From Saprospiraceae bacterium (GTDB lineage Bacteria > Bacteroidota > Bacteroidia > Chitinophagales > Saprospiraceae): a stretch of 64,000 nucleotides of DNA. Below the pieces are notes generated by a model. That model made no database searches, was not told where the DNA came from, and saw only the letters and a program-made list of their open reading frames with translations. The position numbers were made by a program, and so were the translations under genes. Position 1 is the first letter of the stretch; every line of letters begins with the position of its first letter. The stretch lies in the NCBI GenBank assembly GCA_028285085.1, contig JANQQI010000139.1, forward strand, positions 52,129 through 116,128. Direction: 5' to 3'. Below are positions 19,001 through 31,200 of the stretch, piece after piece.

Positions 19001-21394
19001 CATTGAACCATCCGGAGAACCGTTACCCCAATCAAAGTCGATCACCGGATCGATCCGTTCCAGTGCGATATTCGTAAGGTTCATATTGTTGTAGTACTGC
19101 CCTTGTAAGCCGGTACCACCGGGGGGACTTACCGTAAATTGGTGTTCGACGGGCAGAGCCGGCGCGTAGGTCATATCGCCACTTTGAATCGCGCGGACGG
19201 TCACTAGGCCAGGATTGCCGCTTAGGCTAATCGTGTTTCCAGAAATAGAAGCCGGACCTTCCACGACGTGTAAAATTACCGGTAGACCCGAATTCGAGGT
19301 GGCACTCACCGTGAAGGGGGCGTCGATAGTCAGCTTATCGGATAAGGGCGCAAACGTGATTGTTTGACTGTTGCCACCGCAGGCAGGAAAAATATCTTTA
19401 TGATAACTAGAAAATAAACCCGCCGGATCAATAACCCGCAACTTGATACGATAAAAGTAGGTGGAGCCATCGCAGCCGATAGGAGAGAGCTCGGTGGAAG
19501 TCACCGGATTATTATCTACGGGCTCTTGATGATAGTGATCGTTGTGGTGCAACTCCGTGATCCATTCGTAGGTGAGTGAAGCGTTGCTATGTTCGGCGTC
19601 ACTCACCGTAGCACTAAGGTCGAGCGGTGTTGGAAAATCGAGATTAAAATTATTAATGTTATCAATGCTGGTCGAGAGGATTTGGGGAGGAGTATTATTG
19701 AGTGAAATGATCAAGGTTTGCGTTTCTTCCAAACCTTCCGGGTCGGTTACCGTGAGTGTAACATTGAATGCCGTGGGTTGGCCGCCGGAGGCGGTGAAAG
19801 TATGCTGAGGATTTACTGCATTGCTGGTATTGCCATCTCCAAAATCCCAGGCAAAAGTAATGGGATCCCCATCAATGTCGTAGGATAATTCGCCGGTAAA
19901 TTGAACCGTGAGAGGACTAGAGCCATACAAAATATTGGCACTGGCGCTGGCAATTGGCGGCAGATTCCCGCCAGTATAAACGATGCGCCGGACAGCATTT
20001 TGGCCACCATTGCTATTGCCACTGGCACCCCCTAAATAATACAAAGCGGTAAAATCAGGGTCTGTCGCTACGTAAACGATGGCATCCGCTCCGGTTTTAA
20101 AATTGCGTACTTCGGTACAATTGTGGTTGTCGTCGAAGCTGAAATTGCGAATCCAGTCGCCGCCATAATCTGCGTGGAAATAGGTGTTTTGATAAACTTG
20201 GGGAAAAAACGGACTACTACCAACCCATACCCCTCCGATGGACGCATTCCCTTGGAAAGTCGGGCCAGGTACTTGCGAGGAGCCGACTTGATAAATGGTG
20301 CCATTGACATAGGCCCGTGGGGTACCATTACGCCAATCGACTTTGGGTAATTCGTGGCTGGAAGGGGCGTAAGTGCTGTTGTTGTAGCCCGGTTCGTGGG
20401 TCATACCTTCGTATTTTGGCCAACCAAAGTTGAGACCACCGACAGCCATGACGCTTAATTCTTCGCGGTTTCCCCAGCCTACATCTCCAATATAAATGGC
20501 ACCAGGATCGCCATCGGCCTGATCATGGCTTCCGGTTTCTGGTTTCAAGGTCATTCGACAAGGATTCCGTAATCCTAGGGCCCAAACCTTGGAGCGGATA
20601 GAATTGGGATTATTGCTTTGGTAAAACGGATTGGACGGAAGGCCGGCACCGGTCATGGGATCAATCCGAACAGCTTTACCGGCCAGGCAATCGAGTAGCT
20701 GGGTACGGTAAGCACCAATATTTTGCGCTGATGTGATGATGCCATCATCAATGGCCTGCTGGTAATAGGTCTCGGAGGCGGAGCCTTCATCGACTGAGCT
20801 GTAGCTGGCGCCGTCACCAAAGCTGGCCAACAGGGAACCATCGGTACCAAAAATCAGGGAGCCGGTGCCGTGCGACTGGTGCAAATTAGGAAAGCCCGTC
20901 GATGGACTATCGCCCAGTAATACAGCTCGACTGGCGTAGTCTACGGTATTGAAACCTGTGCTGAGCTGGGCCTGGTAGCGTGTCACTCGGCCAATAGTGG
21001 CGGAAAAATAATCGTTAGTATTGGGGTTGTAATCCGAGGTGCCAGCGTAGAGCAGGTGATGTCGGTCAACGATGTAGAGTAAGTAGATATAACCGTTGGC
21101 GAGGAAATCCGGATCGAGCGTGAAACCAAGTAGCCCAAAATCTCGCCAATTACCCACTTCATCACTCAGGTCAATCAATGGATCGGGCAAGCGTTCTCCA
21201 TTTTCTACAATCCACACCTTTCCTCCTTTTTCCCAGACATACATCCGACCGTTTGCATCGAAGGTCATTCCAACCGCTTGCTGGAAACCACTTACGTATT
21301 CTTGATCGACAAAGCCAGCTGGTTGTCCATGCAAGCTGAGCGTTATTAGGCATGACAATAAAGCCAGCCAGAGGGTTTTGTAAAAGGGAGTCAT
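16031..21394 (-). CDS. Secreted sugar-dehydrogenase-like multidomain protein, T9SS tail
   Basis: 1787 residues. After the signal peptide (~1-24) comes a soluble glucose/sorbosone dehydrogenase-like propeller (~30-470; FGLLGFTLDPDF, LHQSHGTGSLIFG, WALGLRNPCRMTL, YIGDVGWGNREEL), which in the family uses PQQ to oxidise sugars. Then a PKD domain (~475-565; FAWDFGDGNTSNA), two unassigned beta domains, a PA14 carbohydrate-binding domain (~760-890), three Ig-plus-discoidin modules (~900-1675), and a T9SS type A tail (LRLYPNPVEDFVVVEYE). It should be exported and surface-bound or released, acting on polysaccharide. Its 3' end is 21 bases from the C25-like gene; both follow the biosynthetic genes on the same strand after a 74-base gap. 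Confidence 0.85.
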   Translation of the reverse strand: MTPFYKTLWLALLSCLITLSLHGQPAGFVDQEYVSGFQQAVGMTFDANGRMYVWEKGGKVWIVENGERLPDPLIDLSDEVGNWRDFGLLGFTLDPDFLANGYIYLLYIVDRHHLLYAGTSDYNPNTNDYFSATIGRVTRYQAQLSTGFNTVDYASRAVLLGDSPSTGFPNLHQSHGTGSLIFGTDGSLLASFGDGASYSSVDEGSASETYYQQAIDDGIITSAQNIGAYRTQLLDCLAGKAVRIDPMTGAGLPSNPFYQSNNPNSIRSKVWALGLRNPCRMTLKPETGSHDQADGDPGAIYIGDVGWGNREELSVMAVGGLNFGWPKYEGMTHEPGYNNSTYAPSSHELPKVDWRNGTPRAYVNGTIYQVGSSQVPGPTFQGNASIGGVWVGSSPFFPQVYQNTYFHADYGGDWIRNFSFDDNHNCTEVRNFKTGADAIVYVATDPDFTALYYLGGASGNSNGGQNAVRRIVYTGGNLPPIASASANILYGSSPLTVQFTGELSYDIDGDPITFAWDFGDGNTSNAVNPQHTFTASGGQPTAFNVTLTVTDPEGLEETQTLIISLNNTPPQILSTSIDNINNFNLDFPTPLDLSATVSDAEHSNASLTYEWITELHHNDHYHQEPVDNNPVTSTELSPIGCDGSTYFYRIKLRVIDPAGLFSSYHKDIFPACGGNSQTITFAPLSDKLTIDAPFTVSATSNSGLPVILHVVEGPASISGNTISLSGNPGLVTVRAIQSGDMTYAPALPVEHQFTVSPPGGTGLQGQYYNNMNLTNIALERIDPVIDFDWGNGSPDGSMGVNTYSVRWSGEVLPAHTENYTFTTTTDDGVRLWVNDFLIIDEWVDQSATAHSGTISMTAGERVPIVMEFYENGGQASAKLEWSSPNQSQQVVPQFLLFPEAEAPDTEPPTVLLNTPSNEVTTSFVVTVAFNEPVTSLSANDFIITNGTISNLSGSGDSYSFQVSPQAEGNISIQLPANQAEDAAGNGNLASNTLNVNYTEPATGDCSSPSNIAEGKTAVHSSDYGNNGAGPELAVDGNTNGNWYLDFSVSSTGWQNDPWWEVDLSSVSEIQELRIWNRTDCCADFLDNYYILISESPFNSNNLNVLLSDPDVQSFHQTTTAGTPSTVITNVNGRYVRLQKDGTGFMALAEAEVIGCEGMPGTGTDTTPPTVMVSTSSSNVSGAFTVDVQFSEVINGLSLSDFDLNNGSASNLGGTGAAYSFTVTPNVDGEVTIQLPASAVTDNAGNENTASNLLSVTYTMPGTGGECNSPYNLAENKAASQSSDYGNNLAGPELAVDGNTNGNWYLDYSVSSTGWQSQPWWEVDLGEVSSIDWVNIWNRTDCCSNFLSDYYVFVSDAPFISESLNATLNQAGVTAYHQTEIAGSPSLIPINRNGRYVRVQSTGTGFVALAEVEVFGCPEDGDPNNDDTTPPEATLSNADNPVSGSFEVALNFSEVITGLTLSDLVLTNASASNLNGNGVVYSFTATPDAEGELTIELPANQVTDIAGNPNNASNLLTVEYVAPTNGGDCTSVSNLALNGTATQSSIYANGGGEPELAIDDNTSGNWYLDYSVSSTGWQNQPWWEVDLGNINEIDYIDLWNRTDCCSNFLNNYYVLVSDAPFVSSNLNEVLSQPGVSSYIQNTIGGTPSTVEIGRTGRYVRIQKIDAGFMALAEVQVMGCPTSSANSNSSWALNRPSTADQDRGLKLRLYPNPVEDFVVVEYETSEAGELVYFVSNSLGTVMAKSSLFTDIGRGKIVIPVSMWSSGFYTFYIKMDGFRFQQKNFVKIRD
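16370..18690 (-). repeat. Three tandem Ig-plus-discoidin modules
   Basis: Three copies of about 0.78 kb each. Each encodes an Ig-like unit (V-x-F-x-E-V-x-x-L...LPANQ...D-AGN-x-x-ASN) and a discoidin/F5-8-type-C unit (LAVDGNTNGNWYLD, STGWQ, PWWEVDL, IWNRTDCC, GRYVR, AEVEVFGC). Copies two and three are the closest. They repeat within one gene; the paired Cys in RTDCC is kept in all. Confidence 0.85.
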
Positions 21395-21468
21395 GGTGCT
21401 GAATGTTTTTTGTTTATATAGAAGGCTTTCGTTTTTCGTCTAAAAAACAATCATATTATTCATCTAAG

Positions 21469-22230
21469 CTATCGTTTCAGGTAGTGGCCATAGTCAATAA
21501 ATCGAATATCTTTTTCCTGATGCTGAATGGCAATACTGGCTAGGTAATCTTCTGCGGGCGAAAATGTACTAATGAAATACATCTGATCATTGGGTAGTGT
21601 GATTTGATCAGTATTTCGACTCATATCAATACAGAAGAATTCATCGCTTAAGCCCTGACCGGTTGCTTTCATCAAGGCCTCTTTACGTGTCCAAATGCGA
21701 TAAAACTGCTCATCTGCAGTATGGCAATCCAAACTTTCTTTCTCGGTTTCTGTAAAAAATTGATTGGCCAAATCGAAATACTCGAAGCGAAGATCAATCT
21801 CCTCGACATCAATGCCGATTGGTGACTTTCCGAAGTGCAGCGCAATGAGTAATAAATCACCACTATGCGAGATATTAAATTGCAGTCGCTCGTGATGATC
21901 TTTTAGATAAGGCTTCCCTTCGGGAAAGCGTTCGAAGCGAATCTGCCTCGACGGCAAACTAAGATATCGGCTACATAGCTGACGGGTAATGGCCCTGCTT
22001 AGGATACTGCGCTTTCGATCGATATGAAAATGAAAGCGTTGTACTCGATCCAGTTCCTCCGAACTAAGGTAGCTAATAAATCGATGCTCGTTGATTTCCG
22101 ACAAGCATATTTTCCAAAGGTGTATCCCTTGGTGTTCCTGAAAGGGCGGCTTCAAAATGGGCCATTGCCAGGGTGGCGACAATAGATCATTACAGAAGAC
22201 GCTTAGTTTTTGTGTTCTGGGTGTTTGCAT
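21469..22230 (-). CDS. Sfp-type 4'-phosphopantetheinyl transferase
   Basis: 253 residues. This cytoplasmic enzyme moves phosphopantetheine from CoA to the Ser of carrier domains. Family motifs are intact: FPEGKPYL (P1), FNISHSGD (P2), PIGIDVEEID with the magnesium-binding Asp and Glu, and FYRIWTRKEALMKATGQGL (WxxKEA). Its ATG shares one base with the stop of the NRPS-PKS gene (TAATG), so the two are translated together and this enzyme almost certainly arms the three carrier domains of that protein. Confidence 0.93.
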   Translation of the reverse strand: MQTPRTQKLSVFCNDLLSPPWQWPILKPPFQEHQGIHLWKICLSEINEHRFISYLSSEELDRVQRFHFHIDRKRSILSRAITRQLCSRYLSLPSRQIRFERFPEGKPYLKDHHERLQFNISHSGDLLLIALHFGKSPIGIDVEEIDLRFEYFDLANQFFTETEKESLDCHTADEQFYRIWTRKEALMKATGQGLSDEFFCIDMSRNTDQITLPNDQMYFISTFSPAEDYLASIAIQHQEKDIRFIDYGHYLKR

Positions 22231-25200
22231 TAGGTCGCGTTTTCGTAAATCTGATTTAAACTTTTTTGCAGGATTTTAGCGAATTCGGCGCCATGGGGCG
22301 GATCAAATAGGGTGAGATGGTCGCCTGGCACCTGATGCAATACAATGCCTTCGAGTGCGTAGGGTTGCCATCCCAGATATTGAAAATCATCGAGATAAAA
22401 ACGTTGGGATTTTGCTTTGAACAGGTGAATTTCACCTTCATAAGGCGTGATCGTGTATTGATCAAAGGCCCTTTTATTGGCTTGATCCACAGCACCACCA
22501 TAAATGGCATTAGCTTCTTGTAAGGTGTTATGGTCTCCTTGATTTGATCCTACCCAGCGTTGATAACGACGTTTTAAAATGTGTGATTTGTATTTGAGAT
22601 TAGGAATAGGGTCTTTGGCCAGCGTAGATAAATTCCAGGCCACCTTCTTCCCAAGATTCGACAGTTTTTTATAATAAGAATAAGATGTGTTTTCTCCGGT
22701 AATACTTTGATGGATAATGGTGTCAAACATGGCTAACATGTCGACTTTCTTACCACGCGCTTTTAGTTGCTTGGCCATTTCAAAGGCGATCAGTCCACCA
22801 AAGGAATAACCAGCGAGAGCGTAAGGTCCATCTGGCACGGCTGCTAAGATCTCTTCAATATAATGCGCTGCAATTTCCTCCATTTTATCAAGCGGATCTT
22901 GCTGGCCATCCATCCCACGTGCTTGCAGCGCATACAACGGCTGATCAGCATCCATGTGCTCAGCTAGGGTTTGGAACATCAAAACGTGCAGCCCTGCACC
23001 GTGAACGAGGAACAAGGGTGTTTTGCGGCCTTCTTTACGAATTGGAACTAACGAACTCGAAGCGGCTTTGGCCACGCGTTCTTCATCAGCCACCAGAGCA
23101 GCTAATCGGCGTACCGTAGCATTTTCCAAAAGACTGGATAGCGGTATTTTTTGTCCCGTTTTTTGTTCCAACTGCGCCATCATTTTGACGGCAATAATGG
23201 AATGGCCGCCCAAAGCAAAGAAGTCATCCTCCGCACTAATTCGCTGGAGCCCCAGTAAGTCTTGCCATAGCTCTGCAATCATTACTTCGAATGCTCCCTC
23301 CGGTGCAATGAATGTATCTGTTGGGGATAGCCGAGTGTTTTCTGGGGCCGGAAGGCGTTTACGATTTACCTTCATCGTTGCTGTGAGCGGAAATTCTTCC
23401 AAAGCGACGAAAGCCACAGGTACCATATAATCTGGTAGCTTTTGCGGGAGGTGAGCCTTTAGATGTTCAAAGTCTAACTCGGTATCGGCCTCGGGGATGT
23501 AATACGCCACTAAACGTTTAATTTCCGGTTGATCTTCCCGGATCATAACGATGTTTTCGCGAATACCGGGATACTGGGCCAGAGTGGATTCAATCTCCCC
23601 TAGCTCGATTCTGAAACCACGAATTTTTACCTGAGAGTCGGCTCGGTGCAAGTATTCCAAATCCCTATTGTTGAGATAGCGCGCAATATCGCCAGTGCGG
23701 TAAAGTGTGTCTCCCGGTGTATCCGCAAAAGGATTCGGCACGAAATGATAAGCACTCATCTCGGGGCGCTTAAAGTATCCTTCCGGTGCAACCCCGACAC
23801 CGCCGACATAAATTTCGCCCGCGACGCCGATAGGAACGGGCTGTTGTTGTTGGTCGAGTAAGTAGATTTGAACATTCTGCAAAGGACGACCGATGGGCTC
23901 GTAGGCCGTATCCAGGCTCGTGGCTAATCGATCGCCTTCCAATTTTTTGAGGGTCGACCAAATCGTGGTTTCCGTTGGGCCATAAATATTATATAGCGCG
24001 GCACTGCGCTGAATGAGCTTGTTGGATAAATCCTTGGTTAAGCCCTCACCGCCGCAAAGGATGGTCAGGCGTTCTTCGCCGGGCCAATTGGCCATAAGTA
24101 GCATGCGCCAGGTGGAGGGCGTCGCTTGCATTAGTGTCGGGCGGATGTTTTGCAAGGCGTCGCTCAATTGGAAGCCATCCGTTTTGGTGTTTTCGCTGGC
24201 CAGATGTACTCTGGCCCCGAGAAGCAGCGGCAAAAAGAAGTCTTGTACCGAGGGATCAAAGGCGATACTGGCTACACTAAAGATGATTTCATTTTCATCT
24301 AAATCAAGTGCCTTAATGATCGCATAATGATGATCGATGACTGCATAATGTGGAATCAAAACTCCTTTGGGTTTTCCGGTGGAACCGGAGGTATAGTTTA
24401 CATAAACCAGATGATCTGGTCGTAATTTTTTATAGAGATTACCCGTTGAAGCGGCCCGAATGCGCGCTTCATCCCGGTCGATACACAGAATTTGCGCAAA
24501 GTCATCCGGTAATCGATCCAGTAGTCGTGCTTGCGTGATTAAATAATCAGCTTGCGCATCTTCCATGATGACCGCCAGCCGTTCGTGTGGATTTAAAGGA
24601 TCGAGCGGTACATAAATGGCCCCCACTTTCAAGCAGGCTAACAGGCTGACGACCATTTCTAGACTTCGTTCCATGTAAACGCCCACAAACACTTCGGTAT
24701 TAACGCCGTGTGCAATAAGATAATGCGCTACCTGGTTAGCACGTTCGTTGAGTTCGCGGTATGTTAGGCTACCATGTTCATCGCTTATGGCAATACGATC
24801 TGGCGTTTTTTCAACCTGTTGCTCGATTAATTCGTGTAGACAAATATCCTGAGGATAATCTGCCGTTAGGCCATTCCATTCAAACAACAATTGCTGCTGT
24901 TCTTTTTCGGGTAAGATGTTGAGTTTATTAATCGGGCAATCGGGCTGTTTAGCAATGTGTTCTAATAAGCACACAAATTCTTCCAATCGACGATTGATCG
25001 TATTTTGATCGAAAAGGTCTGTATTATAAATCCATTCAATCTCTGCGGATTGTTGGATGGGTTTGATATTGATAAAACTGTCGAAAGTCTCGTAGTGGCG
25101 TGGAATGTTGGTTAAACTGGTCTGAAGATTAGCGAATTTTAACGCTCCTACCGGCGAGTCCATATTAAATAAAACGGAAATAACCGGCGTTCGACTCGGA

Positions 25201-28200
25201 TCACGCGGGAGATTTAATTGCTGGACCAGTTTGCCAAAAGCCAACGATTGATGTTCGAAAGCATCAAATACTTTATTTTTCGTCTGCTGTAGGGTAGTGG
25301 AAAAAGAAGCCTCAGGATCACATTGTAAGCGTACCGGGAGTAGATTAACACCGTGCGCCACCAAGCGTGTATTTTCCATACTTGCCTGTGAGGCCGCCGT
25401 GAGCCCAAGTACAAAATCTTGCTGGTGTGACAAACGATAGATAAAGATCTGGAAAGCAGTATAAAGCAGATTGAATAAGGTTTGTCCTTCGCGCTTGGCA
25501 CAGGCTTGTAGTGCTGAAAATATTGATGCTGGTAAAACCAGATTTTGACTCTCCGCGGTATATGTTTTAGCGTGCGGGCGAGAACGATCTGTTGGTAAAT
25601 CCAAGATCGGAATCTCATCTGCAAATTGAGCTGTCCAATAGCCAAGCGCCTCAGCAACCGCTTGGCTGTCTTGTTTATCGGCTAATTCCTGCGCAAAAGT
25701 GCTCAACTGCACTGGTTCGGGGAGTTCAGCGGCTTGGCCGGATACTTTTTCGGTATATAAAGCAGCCAGTTCTTGGAGTAAAATCCCCATCGACCAACCA
25801 TCCGCTACGATGTGATGTGCGGTGAAAAGCAATTGATGTTGCTGCTCGTCAAGTTTTAGTAATTGCCAGCGATAAGGCGTCTCCTGAAAAATATTAAATG
25901 CCGTTTCGCCTTCGGCGGCCTGGATGTCTTCTAGTGTTTTTACTTGCTCCTCTGAGTCCAGTGCACTTAGATCTTGCACACGCAAGGCTAGCGGCAGATA
26001 GCTATGGATCGTTTGAACGGTTTCTTCAGCTGAGAAAGAGGTGCGCAATGCCTCGTGGCGGTCGATTAAATCTTGCAATGCCACTTCGAGAGCTTCTTGA
26101 TACAAAGCACCATTAAGTTCGATGGCACAGCTCAAATTATAGGCAGCAGCTGCGCCTTGTCCTAATTGTTGTTCCACCCAAATTTCTTGTTGGCCGGGTG
26201 TGAGAGGTACCTTTTTTTGCAGAACTTGCTCGGGAGGTGTTGCTGGTTGTATGTCGGCCTGTGGGATGGCGGGCTTACTTTCGGGCACCAAAGCTGCCGC
26301 CTGCGGCAGCCCGACGATTTTATTTTGATCCTCCACTTCCGACAAGTGAATCGGGAAAAATCCAGCGGTTTGCATCTCCTTAATACTCTCTGCGAAGGCT
26401 TGATAGGTAAATTCCAAATCTGCTTCCGTGTGAGCGGTTGAGACCAAGGCTGCTTTTTCGGTAATATGTACCCCTTTTAGACGCAAATAGTAAAAGAGCA
26501 AAGGGGTAAATGGGTTATCGTTCAAGGGACGAATTGCAATGATTGATGCCGTCGATAGTACTTGGAGCGGGACTTTAGTTTCGAGAAATAAATCCCCTAG
26601 TCGCTTGGCTAATCGAGCTGTTTTGGCATTAAGTACTTCGTAGAGCTGCGGGCCGCACTTTTGAATTTCCAGCAGGGCGGCTTCGGCCGCAGCCAGGCTC
26701 AGGGGATGCTTGACGAAGGTGCCACCAAAGAAGGTTACACCAGCTTCGGGATAGGAATCATCACCGTATTGCCACATCCCGCCATCGAAGGCATCCATAA
26801 ATCGCGATTTGCCCGCTACGGCGGCCATGGGTAGTCCACCGGAGATGATTTTGCCGTAGGCAATTAAGTCGGCCTGAACGTCATACCATTCCTGGGCGCC
26901 GCCAGGCGCAACCCGGAAGCCAGTGATCATCTCGTCAAAAATCAAAGCAATATCTTCCTCCTGAGTCAGTTGCCGAATTTGGTGAAACAACTCTCGAGGC
27001 TGGCGATGCGGGAAATTAGGCTGGATGGGTTCAATAATCACGGCGGCTAGCTCGTGCGCATGGGCACGGATGCGTTCTAACACACGTGGATCATCATAAT
27101 CGAGGACGATGACATTTTGTACGGCCGACTGGGGAATTCCGGGAGCTACTGGCATCGCTACGGATCGATCCCCCCGTTTGATCACACGGACCAGCATTTC
27201 ATCCGCGATCCCGTGATAGTCGCCTCGGAATACAACGAGTTTATCTTTCATGGTTACGGTGCGGGCCACTCGGATTGCCGCTGAAATGGCCTCTGATCCT
27301 GTATTGACCAAGGTGGCGCGATCAGAGCCGGTCAGCTCGCAAAGCAAACGCGCGACGCGATGGGCGAGTGGGGTTAAGACGCCTAATTCGAAGCCTTTGG
27401 CCAATTGTTTTTGCACGGCCTCCTGGATGAAATCTGGGGTATGGCCAAAGAGACTAATCCCAAATGCCATGCGGAAGTCAATGTATTCATTACCATCTAC
27501 ATCCCATAGCTTGGCACCTTTAGAACGCTCTACCGCAATTTGGTAAACCATGTCCTTCCACAAGCGATTGAAGCCAGTGATCGAACGAGGATCAGCCAAA
27601 TGGGGGCGTTGCGCCTGGGTGAGTTCCTGTGAGCCTTTAGTGCGGCTCGTATAGCGATTGATGAGGTCCTGTAGATATTGTTGTTGCTGTTCATTCAGGC
27701 CTTGGTCTTGCTTTTTATTAAGTGGATTCCAGGGGCCGAAGGATTGGCCTTTTTTTACTTTGTGAGAAACCTCAGGTGTTGCTTCGACCGATCTAGTCGT
27801 TTTTGAAACATCGGGTACTGACGCACTGTGGGAAGAATGCACCGTATTTCCATGGTTAGTAGAAATATGGGGGGCTGGTTGAGAGGTTGGTGCATTTCCC
27901 AGCAGTGTCAGTTGCTGTTGCATAATTTGCAACTGCTGTTGTATGATTTGCTCCATCGTGGATCGGCTTGGGTGGTCGGGAGGGATGGGCAAAGTGTCAA
28001 GCTGCGGAGGAAGCAGTTGTATCGTTGATGGATCGATTGGTGGGTTGGGAGCAGATGTCGCTTGCTGTTGGGCTAGCTCTTCCTGCAAAAAAGATTCGGG
28101 GAGTTGTCGGTCGACATAAGCCGCCAAGGCCAAAAAATTAGGGGCTTCTTCGAATAATTGGCGGAAATTGATTTGTATCGGAAACGCTTTCTTGATTTTA

Positions 28201-31200
28201 GTAACCGCTTGCGTCAAGAATAAGCTATCAAAACCTAATTCCAGAAAAGTAGCTTGGTCGTCCATATCCTCCGGGGCCATACCACTGAGCTGCTGGAAAA
28301 TGTCTTTGATAGAGGTACTAATTAAATCTTGTCGATTAAGTTGTGGTTCCGATTGTGATTGGGAGGGTTTAACCATAGTGTGTAATCGTGCTAATTGTTC
28401 AGAATTTGCCGTTTTTGGAGCTATCCAGTGAACTTGTCGTTCAAACGGATAGGTAGGCAAAGATACGGCAGGCAATCGCTTATCATCGTGTAAAACTTGC
28501 CAATTAACAGTATGGCCTGATTGCCAGATTTGTCCGAGACTTTTTAACAAAAATGCAAGATCATGAGTGCTTTCTTTAGGGTGTCGAAGGGAAGCCAATA
28601 CTAATTGTCCATTCCGACGAGCCGGATGCTGACGTGTAAAAGTACATAGGGTTTGGCCGGGCCCAATTTCTAAAAATATACGATCCTCTTTTTCTAATAA
28701 AGTTTGAATACCATCACTAAATTGAACGCACTGTCGCAGGTGTTGTAACCAATAGGTTGGACTTTGAATAGTATCAATATCTACTACTTTCCCAGTTACA
28801 TTAGAAATGATTGAATATTGAGGAGGATGGAATTGAATCGTTTTTAAAAAATCACCAAATTCCTCCAAAATGGGTTCAACCATATGAGAATGAGCAGCGA
28901 CGCCAATGTGTAAGCGAGAGCATCGAATATCTTGCTGTTCCAGCTTTTGTTGGATATCATCCAGTGCTTTTTCGGCACCAGACAATACGCATTGATTAGG
29001 TTTGTTGATCGCGGCAACATTGAGCGTGCCATTAAGCAATGGTTGCAGTTGCTTACGACTAGCGGCGACACTTAGCATGCCACCTTTGGGGAGTTTTTGA
29101 AACAACTGCCCTCGTTTAGCAACCAAACCCAGTGCATCTTTCAGACTAAAGACGCCCGCAATACAGGCCGCGGTATATTCCCCAAGGCTATGTCCGATGA
29201 GTTCGCTCGGGGTTAACCCTAACGATAACATTAAACGGGCCGTTGCATATTCAATGGTAAATAGGAGCGTGATCGCATGTAAAGGATCGCGAATAGGTTG
29301 ATTTTGATTGGTAGCGTCGGATGGAAAAAGTACAGCATCCAGGTCTAACTGGTGATCCTTTTTTAAAATCACCAAACACTCATCAACTGCATCCCGGAAA
29401 ATTGGCATCTCCTCATAAAGCGCTCGTCCCATACTGCGGTGCTGCGCCCCGCCCCCAGGAAACATAAACACCAATTTTGGAGCCGTTCCGGCCTGAATGG
29501 GACGCCTTTGCTGCGAGTCAAGTAAAAGTTCGGCAGCGTGCTGCCCGTCTTTAGCCACCACAAAATCACGCCACGAATGGGCAATTCGCCCTTGCTGCAA
29601 AGTATGGGCAGTCCTTGCCAAATTTGTTTTTGGATGTCGTTCGAAAAATTGACCGAACTGTTCGTTAGCCCGTGTCAAAGCGGCTTCGTTTTTGGCCGAG
29701 AGGGGGAGTAGTTGATAGCTTTTATGAGATGGTGTAGGCGGAGTTACCGGGGCTTCCTCTAAAATTAAATGCACGTTCGTGCCGCCCAACCCAAATGAAC
29801 TCACTCCGGCACGACGTACGATTGAGCTTCGCGGCCAAGGTTTGAGTTGATCATTGACATAAAAAGGGGTATCCGCAAAATCAATCTGTGGATTTGGCGC
29901 TGCAAAATGTAGCGTTGCCGGAATTTTCTCGTTTTGTAGGGCGAGTACGGTTTTAATGACTCCAGCCAGGCAAGCGCCAGCGTCCAAATGCCCAATATTG
30001 CTTTTCACGGAGCCTAGCGCGCAAAAGCTCTTTTGATCTGTGAATTGTCGGAAGGCTGCTGTAAGTCCGGCCACTTCAATGGGATCGCCAATGGCGGTAC
30101 CGGTACCGTGGGCTTCTACATAGCTCAGCGTTTCTGGCGAAATGCCGGCCGCTTCGTACGCCCGTTGAATAGCGCCGGCCTGTCCCTGAATACTCGGCGC
30201 GGTAAAACCCATTTTGTCCGAGCCATCGTTGTTGATCGCTGTAGCTTTAATAACGGCATGAATCCGATCACCGTCAGCGAAGGCTCGATCCAATGGTTTG
30301 AGGACAATGCAAGCCATACCGTGCCCACGTACCATTCCATTAGCCGATTGATCAAAGGGCCGACAATAACCGTCGGGTGATAGCGCGTGACCCTCCTTGT
30401 GGAGGTGACCACCACCAACCGGCGGCTGAATACGTCCGCCACCGACAAGTACCAAATCACTATCGCCGTTAAATAGGCTTTGGCAAGCTAGATGAATAGC
30501 AACTCCCGAGGAGGAACAGGCCGTTTGGATACCGATGGCAGGCCCACATAAATTCAGTTGATACGCAACGCGTGTAGCTGGAAAATCTTTTTCCAATGCA
30601 ATGCCTTGCTGGAAATCATCCAGCGATTGGAAATATTGCGGATGGGAGAGTACATTATTAAGCAAATAGGTATTTCGAGCGACGCCACCGAATACCCCGA
30701 TTTTACCTGCAAAACGACTGGGATCGCAGCCTGCATCTTCCAATGCTGCGTGTGCGCACTCCAAAAAAATGCGATGTTGGGGATCCATCAAGGCGGCTTC
30801 GTTAGGCAAATAGCCAAAGTAACTAGCATCGAAGCAGTCTGCATCTTCGAGGATCATACTGCGGCGTACGTAATTGGGGGAGGCTAATTGTTCTGAATCG
30901 ACACCTAATTGGTGCATCTGTTCTTCGTCTAATTCTTGGCTGACATCTTTCCCGGATACAAGGTTTTTCCAGAATTCCTCCAGATTCTTAGCGCCGGGAA
31001 AACGGCCACTCATGCCCACGATGGCAACCGCCCGATTCGATTTAGTAGCTTTAGGGATAGGGGACTTCTTGGTTGCAGGATGTTGATAGTTCAGTTGCTC
31101 GGCAACTTTCCAGGTTTTAGTACTGAGGAAATTATCTTTGGTAACGGCTTCCGACTGCTTTGCCAGATCGGCGCGAATCCTTCCATGTTTGAGCAAACGG

